Shown piece after piece: positions 28,056 to 36,738 of a stretch of 64,000 nucleotides of DNA. Source of the stretch: Pedobacter psychrodurus. GTDB taxonomy: Bacteria; Bacteroidota; Bacteroidia; Sphingobacteriales; Sphingobacteriaceae. The stretch lies in assembly GCF_004331735.1 (NCBI RefSeq), contig NZ_SJSO01000004.1:1-64000 (forward strand). The letters run 5' to 3'. The notes under the pieces are model-generated. The model was not told the DNA's origin. It saw only the letters and a program-made list of their open reading frames with translations, and did not search any database. The stretch's first letter is position 1, and each line of letters begins with the position of its first letter. Position numbers and translations under genes: made by a program.

Positions 28056-28085
28056 ACCTTTTTTTCTTGAGATATGATATAAATA

Positions 28086-28121
28086 AAAAACCCATGTTAA
28101 ACTTAATTAACATGGGTTTTT
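28086..28121. terminator. Bidirectional terminator
   Basis: AAAAACCCATGTTAA and TTAACATGGGTTTTT are perfect 15-base arms around a short loop. It sits between the ABC permease side and the convergent aminotransferase gene. Confidence 0.9.
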
Positions 28122-28162
28122 ATGATGATGTTGCTAACAGTAAACGGTTAACTGAAAACTTG

Positions 28163-29359
28163 TTAGGCTAACTTACCTAAAGCTTCTTTAATTCTTCTTA
28201 ATGCTTCAACCAAACTCTCGTCTGATGCTGCGTATGATAAACGAATGTAGTTGTTGTTACCAAACGAATCGCCACCAACGGTTGCTACATGACCAACGTT
28301 TAATAAATACAAAGCCAGGTCTGATGAATCTTTAATCACGTTTCCGTCAGCATCTTTTTTACCGAAGAAAGAGCTGATTTCCGGGAAAAAGTAAAAAGCC
28401 CCATCAGGAAGATTTGTTTTTACACCTGGAATTTCATTTAATAAATTGTAAACCAATTCTCTACGGCGTAAAAATGCTTCTTTCATTTCTAAAACACTTG
28501 CTAAACCCTGCTCGTAAGCAACAATCCCTGCTCTTTGCGCAATAGAACACGTTCCAGATGTTGTTTGTCCTTGTAATTTATCATTTGCTGCTGCAATTTC
28601 TTTATTAGCTGCAATATAACCTAATCTCCAACCCGTCATGGCGAAAGCTTTAGAGAAACCATTAACAATGATTACACGGTCTTTAATGCTGCCGAATTGC
28701 GCAATAGACTCGTGTTTATCAACAAAGTTAATGTGCTCATAAATCTCATCAGATAAGATATAGATATTAGGGTGTTTTTCGAAAACGGCAACCAAAGCTG
28801 CTAATTCTTCTTTACTATAAACCGAACCTGTTGGATTACAAGGTGAAGAAAACATAAATAACTTCGATTTCGGTGTAATGGCTGCTTCTAACTGTGCAGG
28901 AGTGATTTTGAAATTACTTTCGATGTCCGTATCGATAAAAACAGATTTTCCTTCAGCCAGGGTTACCATTTCTGAATATGAAACCCAGTAAGGTGTAGGT
29001 ATGATTACTTCATCATCCGGATCAATTAAAGTTAAAATAACATTCGATAGTGATTGTTTAGCACCTGTTGAAACAACGATCTGAGAAATATCATAATCCA
29101 GGTTGTTTTCTGTTTTTAACTTATTCACGATCGCCTGGCGCAGATCTGGGTAGCCCGGTACTGGTGAATAGCGCGTATAATTCTCGTCTAATGCTTTTTT
29201 AGCTGCATTTTTTACGTGATCGGGTGTATTGAAATCGGGTTCGCCAACACTTAAACTAATAATGTTAATGCCCTTTGACGCTAATTCGCGGCCAAGTTTG
29301 GTCATTTTAAGGGTTGCAGATTCAGATAGACTGTTGATTCTTTTGGATAAGGTGCTCAT
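28163..29359 (-). CDS. Class I/II aminotransferase (aspartate aminotransferase type)
   Basis: 398 aa PLP enzyme, full length. Motifs: ISLSVGEPDFNTP, YSPVPGYPDLRQAI, SSPCNPTGSVYS, and the PLP lysine in NGFSKAFAMTGWRLGY (~residue 237). It transfers amino groups between aspartate-like donors and 2-oxoglutarate. Substrate range within this family varies. A TATATTTG -7 box lies just upstream and a strong terminator follows. Confidence 0.93.
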   Translation of the reverse strand: MSTLSKRINSLSESATLKMTKLGRELASKGINIISLSVGEPDFNTPDHVKNAAKKALDENYTRYSPVPGYPDLRQAIVNKLKTENNLDYDISQIVVSTGAKQSLSNVILTLIDPDDEVIIPTPYWVSYSEMVTLAEGKSVFIDTDIESNFKITPAQLEAAITPKSKLFMFSSPCNPTGSVYSKEELAALVAVFEKHPNIYILSDEIYEHINFVDKHESIAQFGSIKDRVIIVNGFSKAFAMTGWRLGYIAANKEIAAANDKLQGQTTSGTCSIAQRAGIVAYEQGLASVLEMKEAFLRRRELVYNLLNEIPGVKTNLPDGAFYFFPEISSFFGKKDADGNVIKDSSDLALYLLNVGHVATVGGDSFGNNNYIRLSYAASDESLVEALRRIKEALGKLA

Positions 29360-29377
29360 GGTTAATTACTTTGAGCG

Positions 29378-29385
29378 CAAATATA
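29378..29385 (-). promoter_or_regulatory. -7 box for the aminotransferase gene
   Basis: TATATTTG on the minus strand, an exact TAnnTTTG match 19 bases upstream of the start codon. No clear TTG is seen at the -33 distance. Confidence 0.45.
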
Positions 29386-29472
29386 TAAACCAAATATTAT
29401 TCTGCACTAAAAAAGACATAGTTTTTCTCATTTAATTTATTCGATAAGCGTATTTTTGAAAAAAATATCCTT

Positions 29473-30459
29473 GTGTCGGTAAAAAAGAAAGCAATAATAA
29501 TTTCTCTGGTGGTGAGTGTGGTGCTGATGTTGGCCAAGTTTGTTGCGTATTTTATTACGGGATCGAATGCCATCTTAACAGATGCAGCAGAGAGTATTGT
29601 AAACGTAATTGCAGGGAGTTTCGCCTTTTATAGCATCTATCTTAGTACGCAACCCCGCGACGAAAATCATCCTTATGGACATGGGAAGGTGGAGTTTTTC
29701 TCTGCCTTTGTTGAAGGGATATTGATTCTGATTGCGGGAGTGGTTATTATTTTCAAATCATCGTATAACCTTATTTATCCTCATGTAGTAGGGGAGCTAT
29801 TAACCGGAACACTAATTATTGGTATTACGGGTTTAATTAATCTAATTGTTGGTCTATACCTCATAAACGTAGGTAAAGATGAACATTCGGTTACATTGCA
29901 GGCTGATGGCAAACATTTATTAACTGATACCTATACCAGTGTAGCGATTGTTTTTGGCTTAATATTAATTCAGCTAACAAATATTATTTGGCTAGATAGC
30001 TTACTTTCTTTTTTGGTAGGCTTTTATATTGTTTATTCTGGTTATAAACTTACCCGTGGTTCGGTGGGTGGATTAATGGATGAAAGTGATTTTACACTTG
30101 TTGAAGAAGTAGTAGATGTTTTACAAAAGAACAGGCACAACCCGTGGATTGATGTGCACAATCTTCGTACCCAGCAATATGGCCCTGAATTTCATATCGA
30201 TTGCCATGTAACATTGCCATACTACTTTGATTTAAATAAAGTTCACCGCGAAATTTCGCAGATTGATGAACTGATCAACAAAAATGGCTTTCGTAAAGCA
30301 GAGCTCTTTATTCATGCAGATCCATGTTTGCCTGAGTGTTGCCATTATTGCCATATGAGTGAATGTCCGGTGAGGGCAGAGACCTTTAAAAAGGAAATTG
30401 TATGGACGCCAGAAATAGTAATTAAGAATAAAAAACATTTCGAAAATGAGCTACTTTAA
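29473..30459 (+). CDS. Cation diffusion facilitator with Cys-rich tail
   Basis: 328 aa from a GTG start (no in-frame ATG gives the full first helix). Four to six membrane segments; metal-site motifs DAAESIVN and HPYGHGKVE in helices 2-3, QADGKHLLTDTYTS in helix 5, then a cytosolic domain. It exports divalent metals (Zn, Fe, Mn) with proton exchange. The C-terminus carries DPCLPECCHYCHMSECPVR (~285-305), with six Cys and two His, a likely extra metal-binding site. It overlaps the Nudix gene by 14 bases. Confidence 0.9.
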   Translation: MSVKKKAIIISLVVSVVLMLAKFVAYFITGSNAILTDAAESIVNVIAGSFAFYSIYLSTQPRDENHPYGHGKVEFFSAFVEGILILIAGVVIIFKSSYNLIYPHVVGELLTGTLIIGITGLINLIVGLYLINVGKDEHSVTLQADGKHLLTDTYTSVAIVFGLILIQLTNIIWLDSLLSFLVGFYIVYSGYKLTRGSVGGLMDESDFTLVEEVVDVLQKNRHNPWIDVHNLRTQQYGPEFHIDCHVTLPYYFDLNKVHREISQIDELINKNGFRKAELFIHADPCLPECCHYCHMSECPVRAETFKKEIVWTPEIVIKNKKHFENELL

Positions 30460-30898
30460 TGTTAGGGTTTATGGATTGTTAATTAACCAGAATAATGAGG
30501 TTTTGGTAAGTGATGAGGAAGAATATGGCTTTCGTTTCAGTAAGTTTCCGGGGGGTGGTTTAGAACTTGGCGAAGGCTTAATCGATGGATTAAAACGTGA
30601 GTTTGTGGAAGAGTGCGATGCTGAAATTGAAGTATTATCTCATTTTTATACTACAGATTTTTTTGAAAAATCGTCATTTAACGATAGCCAGGTAATTAGC
30701 GTGTATTATATCGTTAAAGAAAAAGCTCCTTTGCAGTTGGCCTTTAAAGATACCATTTACGATTTTGATGGAGAAGGTGAAATTCTTCAGGCTTTTAGGT
30801 GGGTGAAAATTGAAGATTTAAGTATTGAAGATATCACTTTTAAAACAGATAAAACCGTAGGCCAGCTTTTAAAAAATCAATATTCAGTTAACTTATAA
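30446..30898 (+). CDS. Nudix hydrolase family protein
   Basis: 150 aa. The Nudix box is GGLELGEGLIDGLKREFVEE followed by CD: it keeps the Glu residues of REUXEE that bind Mg, but the usual Gly after EEx is Asp. It likely hydrolyses a nucleoside diphosphate derivative; the substrate is unknown. It starts within the end of the metal transporter gene and ends 2 bases before bioA, so the three are one transcript. Confidence 0.85.
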   Translation: MSYFNVRVYGLLINQNNEVLVSDEEEYGFRFSKFPGGGLELGEGLIDGLKREFVEECDAEIEVLSHFYTTDFFEKSSFNDSQVISVYYIVKEKAPLQLAFKDTIYDFDGEGEILQAFRWVKIEDLSIEDITFKTDKTVGQLLKNQYSVNL

Positions 30899-30900
30899 TC

Positions 30901-32205
30901 ATGATGCTCGATAACGACCAAATCTTAGCTCCTTCCTCAAACCTCAACTTGGCTGAACGCGATAAAAAGGTAATCTGGCATCCCTATACCCAAATGAAAA
31001 ATGCACTTCCTCATATCCCAATTGTTAGGGGTGAAGGGGTATACGTTTTTGATGAGGATGGTAAACGGTATATCGATGCGGTTTCATCCTGGTGGGTGAA
31101 TATTCACGGTCATTCACACCCTTATATTGCACAAAAAGTAGCCGAACAGCTCAATGTGCTCGAACACGTAATTTTTGCAGGTTTTACGCACGAGTCCGCT
31201 GTATTGCTGGCAGAAAGGCTCTTGCCTATTTTACCAGGCAAACAAGATAAAGTTTTTTATACCGATAATGGATCAACCGCGGTAGAGGTAGCCTTAAAAA
31301 TGTGCCTGCAGTACTGGGACAATAATGGCACGCCAAAAACGAAGATTTTAGCCTTTAAAAATGCCTATCATGGCGATACTTTTGGCGCCATGTCTGTTAG
31401 TGGCCGCAGTATTTTTACCGATGCTTTTAATAGTTTATTATTCGATGTTGAATTTATTGATCTTCCAAACGAAGATAATATCTCACATCTCATATCTCAT
31501 ATCTCAAATCTTACCGATACCGCTTGTTTTATCTTCGAACCACTCATTCTAGGATCTGGCGGGATGTTGATGTACGAAGCTAAACATTTGGATCAACTTT
31601 TATCGGCTTGTAAAGAAGCCGCGATTTTAACCATTGCTGATGAGGTAATGACGGGTTTTGGTAGAACGGGAACTTACTTTGCCTGCGAGAAATTAATTAA
31701 TAAGCCTGATATCATCTGTTTAAGCAAAGGTTTAACCGGTGGAACAATGCCATTAGGGGTAACCACCTGTACGAATGAGATTTTTGAAGCATTCTTAAGC
31801 GACGATAAATTAAAAACGCTTTATCACGGACACTCTTTTACAGCAAACCCGATTGCTTGTGTAGCTTCTTTAGCGAGTTTAGATATTTTGTTAAAAAGCG
31901 AAACACTTCAGAATATTAAACGGGTAGAGGCCAAACATGCTGTTTTTCTTGAAGAAATTAAAGCGCATCCTAAAGTTAAAGCCATTAGGCAAACGGGAAC
32001 AATTATCGCAATTGAGTGGGAAACAGGGAATGAAACTTCTTATTTAAGTAATCTGCGTAATTTGTTGTATGCTTACTTTTTAGATAAAGGAATTATATTG
32101 CGGCCATTAGGTAATATCATCTATATTCTCCCACCTTATGTAATCAGTGATGAAGATCTCAATTACATTTATGCAGCCATAAAATCGGCTTTGGAAGAGG
32201 TATAG
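30901..32205 (+). CDS. bioA: Adenosylmethionine-8-amino-7-oxononanoate aminotransferase
   Basis: 434 aa. It opens with IWHPYTQMKN and contains SSWWVNIHGHSHP, YHGDTFGAMSVSGRS and the PLP lysine in IICLSKGLTGG (~residue 280). It makes 7,8-diaminopelargonic acid in biotin synthesis, using SAM as amino donor. Other bio genes are not in the window. Residues ~194-204 (NISHLISHISN) are encoded by an ATCTC-type repeat that also occurs between ispD and queA; it stays in frame. Confidence 0.94.
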   Translation: MMLDNDQILAPSSNLNLAERDKKVIWHPYTQMKNALPHIPIVRGEGVYVFDEDGKRYIDAVSSWWVNIHGHSHPYIAQKVAEQLNVLEHVIFAGFTHESAVLLAERLLPILPGKQDKVFYTDNGSTAVEVALKMCLQYWDNNGTPKTKILAFKNAYHGDTFGAMSVSGRSIFTDAFNSLLFDVEFIDLPNEDNISHLISHISNLTDTACFIFEPLILGSGGMLMYEAKHLDQLLSACKEAAILTIADEVMTGFGRTGTYFACEKLINKPDIICLSKGLTGGTMPLGVTTCTNEIFEAFLSDDKLKTLYHGHSFTANPIACVASLASLDILLKSETLQNIKRVEAKHAVFLEEIKAHPKVKAIRQTGTIIAIEWETGNETSYLSNLRNLLYAYFLDKGIILRPLGNIIYILPPYVISDEDLNYIYAAIKSALEEV

Positions 32206-32272
32206 GTAGCTTTTAAGTCGTAGCGAGAAGCTACGACCAGTATTTGAATCTAGTATTTGTCTTTTGGAATGG

Positions 32273-32359
32273 TCGTCATTCCCACGCAGGTGGGAATCTT
32301 AAAGCAATTTACAAATTAAGCTAAAGCATTAAGATTCCCAATCAAGTTGGGAATGACGA
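32273..32359. repeat. Palindromic REP-like element, copy 1
   Basis: Two hairpins in inverted arrangement: CGTCATTCCCACGCAGGTGG (32274 on) and its partner ending TTGGGAATGACG, joined through GAATCTTAAAGC and GCATTAAGATTC. The whole 87 bases are nearly self-complementary. A second copy in the opposite order lies at 44045-44114. Confidence 0.85.
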
Positions 32360-32433
32360 ATCGACTAAATCTGTCATTCAAACTTCTTTGCTTTTCCTGA
32401 AACTGACTTCTCAGAATGACGAAACAAGTGAAA

Positions 32434-32868
32434 CTACGATTCAGCCTCGAAATAATTTTTAAGCGCATCATTAACAAAATAAGTCCAGCCGCCATTGAAA
32501 CTTGTTTTGGCAAAGTCAGGGCCGTTCTCAGCAAAGCTTTCTATGCCGCTATGTGTTAATTTAAGCCTTGTTTGCTCGCCTTGCTCAAATAACTCCCAGC
32601 TAACAACTGAATGGCCTGGGTAGCCATCATACCGCCAAGTGTAAGCGAGTTTTCTGCCTTCAACTATTTCTGTTATTTCGCAGAGATGTAAATATTGCGG
32701 TCCATCTTCCGGTCCACCAGAAAACTCAAATTTAAAACTCACTTCTGGCTTAAAGTCTTCCAATTGAAAATACCATTGTTTAATTTCGTTATTGTCGGTT
32801 AAAGCTTTCCAAACTTTTTCGATAGGGGCGTTGTACACCCGTTCTACAATAATTGGTTCGTTTTCCAT
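32434..32868 (-). CDS. AHSA1/SRPBCC domain protein
   Basis: 144 aa, one START-like domain: it opens ERVYNAPIEKVWKALTD, has a central AYTWRYDGYPGHSVVSWEL and ends in GGWTYFVNDALKNYFE. The family (Aha1-like) includes hydrophobic ligand binders, but the role is unknown. AHSA1 genes commonly sit right after an ArsR repressor; here the upstream 175 bases hold only a broken ArsR end, so control of this gene has probably changed. A VOC protein gene lies further upstream in the same direction. Confidence 0.88.
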   Translation of the reverse strand: MENEPIIVERVYNAPIEKVWKALTDNNEIKQWYFQLEDFKPEVSFKFEFSGGPEDGPQYLHLCEITEIVEGRKLAYTWRYDGYPGHSVVSWELFEQGEQTRLKLTHSGIESFAENGPDFAKTSFNGGWTYFVNDALKNYFEAES

Positions 32869-32871
32869 CTT

Positions 32872-33046
32872 TATTTTGATTTTGTCTCTTTTGATAGAGT
32901 ATTTCTAAAGCATCTAATTTGCTTGCCCAAAAAACACGGTATTGTTCTACCCACTTAGATACTTCTGCGAGTTTTTGAAATTGTATGTTACAATCAGTCG
33001 CGGCCTTGTTGGGTAATTTCTACCAAACCGCATTCCGTTAAATTTT
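32872..33046 (-). pseudogene. ArsR-family regulator, C-terminal remnant
   Basis: Minus-strand frames give TECGLVEITQQGRD then a stop, and after a frame change CNIQFQKLAEVSKWVEQYR followed by VFWASKLDALEILYQKRQ. Together these match the wing (CGLV-QQGR) and last helices (W-Y-FW-LD-L) of an ArsR repressor. The DNA-recognition helix and N-terminus are missing and one frameshift separates the two pieces. It ends inside the AHSA1 start, as intact ArsR-AHSA1 pairs do. Confidence 0.75.
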
Positions 33047-33072
33047 AGTTTATTTTTCTTGAATGATAAAAA

Positions 33073-33489
33073 CTAACCCAAGGGCATTTTGCTCATATCC
33101 ATATAAAGAATACTCCATCTTTGTCCGTCCAGGTCAACAAAACCACAGCCATACATCCAGCCATCTTTGTAACCAGGCTCGCCATAAAGTGTACCACCTG
33201 CGGCTACCACTTTTTGCGCAAGGTCATCCACTTCTTCCGGGCTTTCTGCATCAAAGGAGAATAATACTTCACCACCATTGCGTTTATCGGCAATGCTGGT
33301 TCCTGCAAAACCCTCGTACAAAGTTTCTTCAAAAAGCATAATTGCTAAATTGCTTTCTCCTACTAAAAAACACGCAGAATCTTCGCGGGTACCATACTGA
33401 AGGTTAAGCGTGAAACCTAGTTGCGTGAAGAATGCTTTAGACTTGTTAATGTCTTTTACCGGAAGATTTATCCAAAGTGATTTTATCAT
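33073..33489 (-). CDS. VOC family protein (glyoxalase/bleomycin-resistance fold)
   Basis: 138 aa, two beta-alpha-beta-beta-beta modules: WINLPVKDINKSKAFFTQLG at the start, and DKRNGGEVLFSFDAESPEEV then YGCGFVDLDGQRWSILYMD at the end. VOC proteins bind metals and small electrophiles or antibiotics; no catalytic assignment is possible. It is the first gene of a unit that once contained an ArsR regulator and AHSA1. Confidence 0.85.
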   Translation of the reverse strand: MIKSLWINLPVKDINKSKAFFTQLGFTLNLQYGTREDSACFLVGESNLAIMLFEETLYEGFAGTSIADKRNGGEVLFSFDAESPEEVDDLAQKVVAAGGTLYGEPGYKDGWMYGCGFVDLDGQRWSILYMDMSKMPLG

Positions 33490-33770
33490 AACGTTTTATA
33501 TTTTGATGTAAGTAAAGATAGGTAAGCAGCTGTAGAGTTGTCCTTGCTAAAAAAGAAAATTTGCAGGGCTGTTTGAGACAATTTATTTTAGTAGTAAGTT
33601 TTTACCCCGTTGGGCATTAAAAAATAATAATGTTATCAGTTTATATTTTCTTATAATTCTATAGGGTCAACCTGCTAATTTTAGCCTTTTGTGTTAATTT
33701 TTACCATGTAAGACATTTAAGAGCATTTTAGCTCATTAAGCATAGACATGTTACTTTAGGAATGAGGTAC

Positions 33771-34106
33771 CTAATATTTGTATTTTTCGGAAAGCTTTTT
33801 AGTCGCTACGTTACAATAAGAAAGTGTAAGCGCATCGAAGATCGTTTCATCTGTTAATGCTGTTAGGTCAAAAATAGTCCATCCTTGTTTACCCCATGCC
33901 CCGGTAGCCGGCCATATTCTGTTCTGATCAAAATCACAAAAAACAGACTGATCAATTGCTGATAATTTGAATGTCGCCTGCTTTTTTTGAATATTTAATG
34001 TAGCAAAGATCTTTTTATTTACCCGGAAAGATGTTTTTTCGAAATGTGGCAGTTCAATAACTTCATCAAAAGATAAACAATGTGCTATAAAAGTTGATGA
34101 ATCCAT
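33771..34106 (-). CDS. MmcQ/YjbR family protein
   Basis: 111 aa. CLSFDEVIELPHFEKTSFRV and then VNKKIFATLN, with a WGKQGWTIFDL segment, match the MmcQ/YjbR fold, a CyaY-like small domain sometimes called DNA-binding. Function unclear. It starts 16 bases after the DnaQ-UvrC gene stop (minus strand) and is probably cotranscribed with it. Confidence 0.85.
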   Translation of the reverse strand: MDSSTFIAHCLSFDEVIELPHFEKTSFRVNKKIFATLNIQKKQATFKLSAIDQSVFCDFDQNRIWPATGAWGKQGWTIFDLTALTDETIFDALTLSYCNVATKKLSEKYKY

Positions 34107-34122
34107 GGGATATAATTGATTG

Positions 34123-35496
34123 TTACAATTTATACAATTTCTGTGGATGTTGTTCTGCGTAATTCAGAATTAAATTTAAAATATAACTGTTGGATTTATA
34201 GATAGATAAATCGTTTTTGATGGGGGCCAGGCCATCCGCAAGATAATCCTTATCCGTAAAGTAACCCATCCCATAAAATTTTCCATTCTCTACAACCAAA
34301 CAGCTAAACTCGTCATCTTTTCTGCCTTCATCCACCAATGCGAAACTTGGTTGTTGTTTCTGGATATCGGCCAATGCAGTGTTTAATTTTTTATTATAAA
34401 CACTAACAGTCTCTATTCCACTGCAAGCACCAAAACACTGGCCATTTTCATGGGCATAACATTTGGTTACTGTTTTTTGCAAATAACAAAGCTTTGCACA
34501 AAGTTGGTATTTGTCAACCAGTTGATTTAAAAAATTATAGCCTTCCAATAAACTGTTGAAACTTTGCAGTGCATTATTGTTTTTTTTATGTTTATCAATA
34601 GCTAAACGAAAATAGCCGTTTTGATCTTCGAAAACATATAGATCATATTTATGCTCATAGCGCTTCATTGCCCGGTTATTTTCTGGCCAAAGGCGTTTAA
34701 TTTCATTGGCTTCTAAAATTAAGGCCATCAGTTCGGTGCCGCAAATTACGTGGTCTACATGATGAATAGTGCGTAAAAACTCCTGCCGCTGTCGGTTGGG
34801 TGTGTTACCGGTAAAGTGACTGGTTACGCGTTTTTTAAGATCTTTCGCTTTTCCAACATAAATAATTTTGCCCTTACTATCTTTAAAATAATATACACCA
34901 GGCTGATGAGGTAACCGCAAAATAGAAGCTTTATCTAAGTGGGGCGGTAAAACCTGTTCTTTCGATGTTTTCTTCAGCATATCGGCTATTATGCCTTCTT
35001 GGTCGCATTCCAGTAATAAATTGAAAAGGATACTTGTTGCATCTGCATCTCCCGCTGCCCGGTGTCGATTTTGAATCGGTATCTGCAACGCTGTACAAAG
35101 TTTTCCTAAACTATAAGAAGATTTGCCAGGAATTAGTTTTCTGCTTAATCTTACGGTACACAGTTTTCTGCATTGTAAATCGTATCCTGCAGTTGCCAAA
35201 TGATGCTTCAAAAAGGAATAATCGAAGTTTACATTGTGTGCCACAAAAATCTTATCGTTTAATAGTTGATAAATCTGTAAAGCAACGTCATCAAAAGTTG
35301 GGGCATCCAATAACATGTTATCATCAATACCTGTAAGCGCCGTAATGTAAACGGGTATAGGCTGCTTCGGATTAATCAGGGTAGTGTAAGATTCAACTAT
35401 TTCATTGCCATCATGGATGTTAATGGCAACCTCGGTAATACCATTTGCTGAGGCATGACCGCCAGTGGTTTCGATATCTACAACTGCGTATAACAT
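34123..35496 (-). CDS. DnaQ-like exonuclease fused to UvrC-type GIY-YIG nuclease
   Basis: 457 aa, two nucleases in one chain. Residues 1-165 are a DEDDh exonuclease: DIETTG (D7, E9), HNVNFDYSFL (~88-96) and HRAAGDAD (~145-152). Residues ~195-285 are a GIY-YIG domain: PGVYYF (199-204), IIYVGKAKDLKKR (211-223) and the Glu in LILEANEIKRL. The C-terminal ~170 residues resemble the end of UvrC-N/Cho proteins with a Cys cluster (CYAHENGQCFGACSG). It likely incises and trims damaged DNA. The UvrB-binding and HhH parts of full UvrC are absent. Confidence 0.9.
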   Translation of the reverse strand: MLYAVVDIETTGGHASANGITEVAINIHDGNEIVESYTTLINPKQPIPVYITALTGIDDNMLLDAPTFDDVALQIYQLLNDKIFVAHNVNFDYSFLKHHLATAGYDLQCRKLCTVRLSRKLIPGKSSYSLGKLCTALQIPIQNRHRAAGDADATSILFNLLLECDQEGIIADMLKKTSKEQVLPPHLDKASILRLPHQPGVYYFKDSKGKIIYVGKAKDLKKRVTSHFTGNTPNRQRQEFLRTIHHVDHVICGTELMALILEANEIKRLWPENNRAMKRYEHKYDLYVFEDQNGYFRLAIDKHKKNNNALQSFNSLLEGYNFLNQLVDKYQLCAKLCYLQKTVTKCYAHENGQCFGACSGIETVSVYNKKLNTALADIQKQQPSFALVDEGRKDDEFSCLVVENGKFYGMGYFTDKDYLADGLAPIKNDLSIYKSNSYILNLILNYAEQHPQKLYKL

Positions 35497-35567
35497 TAAA
35501 TTAATTTTAGATACAAATCTATGCTAAAATAATTAGTATGAAAATAATTTTGATTATTTCTTTAGCA

Positions 35568-35601
35568 TAAAAAAAGCGGCTACGTATTTAACGTAACCGC
35601 T
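35568..35601 (-). terminator. Intrinsic terminator after the outer-membrane protein gene
   Basis: AGCGGCTACGT and ACGTAACCGCT pair with one mismatch (35575-35601); on the minus strand a T-run follows. Confidence 0.85.
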
Positions 35602-35622
35602 CCTGTATTTTGTATATAGCTG

Positions 35623-36252
35623 TTATTTAAGTTTACTAAGCAGTTTGCTTAAATTAGGTTTAATACCAACAGAGATTGGTACAGTGTTAAAAGCCCTGTT
35701 CTGGATTTTACTAAAACCATACATGTAACTGGCCTCCACAAATAAATTAGCGCCTCCAATATTGTATTCGATACCGGCGCCACCTTCGGCAATACCCAAA
35801 CTGTTTGATTTATTATCTTGGGTAACCTGTAAAGTTGACGTATTGACCCCCGCCTGAGGAGTAAGAATAATTCCTCCACCGGCACCCGCAAAACCATAAA
35901 ATGCCCATTTATTTACAATCTTCCGGTAACCTAGTGCTACATTTAATAAATAGGTGGTTGCTCTTCCTTTTTGAAGGGTATAAGTATATCCTGCATCTGG
36001 GGTAATCTGGTTAAAAGTGAAAGCATGTAAACTTACTTTTGGATACAGGAACAATCCACCATTGCCTAAACCTAAATTTATACCTAAAGATGTTGAAAAT
36101 TTTGGCTTAAAATAATCCGAAGTTTCACCCATTGGGAATGCAAATCCAATTCCACTCATCGAATAGAGTTTATCAGGTCTGCTTTGTGCTTTAACTTTGA
36201 TTGATATTGTTGCACATAACAATAGAAGAGGTGTTAGTAATTTTAATTTCAT
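35623..36252 (-). CDS. PorT-like outer membrane beta-barrel protein
   Basis: 209 aa. Signal peptide (ending VKAQ), then eight-strand-barrel-like alternation with glycine-rich strands (GIGFAFPMGE, ALGYRKI, FYGFAGAGGG, AGIEYNIGGANLFVEASYMYGF). Likely an outer-membrane protein of the PorT/OMP_b-brl type with no known substrate. It starts 8 bases after a single-domain response regulator, so the two share a transcript. Confidence 0.8.
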   Translation of the reverse strand: MKLKLLTPLLLLCATISIKVKAQSRPDKLYSMSGIGFAFPMGETSDYFKPKFSTSLGINLGLGNGGLFLYPKVSLHAFTFNQITPDAGYTYTLQKGRATTYLLNVALGYRKIVNKWAFYGFAGAGGGIILTPQAGVNTSTLQVTQDNKSNSLGIAEGGAGIEYNIGGANLFVEASYMYGFSKIQNRAFNTVPISVGIKPNLSKLLSKLK

Positions 36253-36260
36253 ATCTGATT

Positions 36261-36623
36261 TTAATTTTCGGTTAAAGCATTTACTTTTTGGAGTAAATCT
36301 GCCATGTTAAAGGGTTTTTCTAAATAATCATCAGGATGGTATTTTTGAGACGAGATATAATTTTCATCATACCTGGCCGATGCCAAAATAATGGGTATGT
36401 TTTCTGTTTCTGGATTTAACCTTAACGCTTTAAATACGGCACGCCCATCCATTCCATTTAACATAATGTCTAGAATGATCAGATCGGGACCAAAATCTTT
36501 TATGGTTTTAAAAATATACCTAGGCGATAGTAACGGATAAACTTTATAATGTTCAGTTTCTAATACATCCTGGAAAACTTCTAATATATCTGGATCATCA
36601 TCCACAATCAACACTCTTTTCAA
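36261..36623 (-). CDS. Single-domain response regulator
   Basis: 120 aa, a complete CheY-like receiver and nothing else. Acidic pocket VDDDPD, phospho-acceptor Asp in LIILDIMLNGMDG (~52), Ser in ILASAR and Lys in LEKPFN. It needs a kinase; none is adjacent in the operon, and the two-component genes upstream use full LytTR regulators. The small outer-membrane protein follows directly. Confidence 0.92.
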   Translation of the reverse strand: MKRVLIVDDDPDILEVFQDVLETEHYKVYPLLSPRYIFKTIKDFGPDLIILDIMLNGMDGRAVFKALRLNPETENIPIILASARYDENYISSQKYHPDDYLEKPFNMADLLQKVNALTEN

Positions 36624-36738
36624 AACAGATAAATCATTAATTAATAATAAATAGATTATCCTAATACAAAGTTTGGGACGTAATGTTTTGATTATGCGTT
36701 AAAAATTGATAGAGATGCTGATGTTAGGCTATTAAAGA

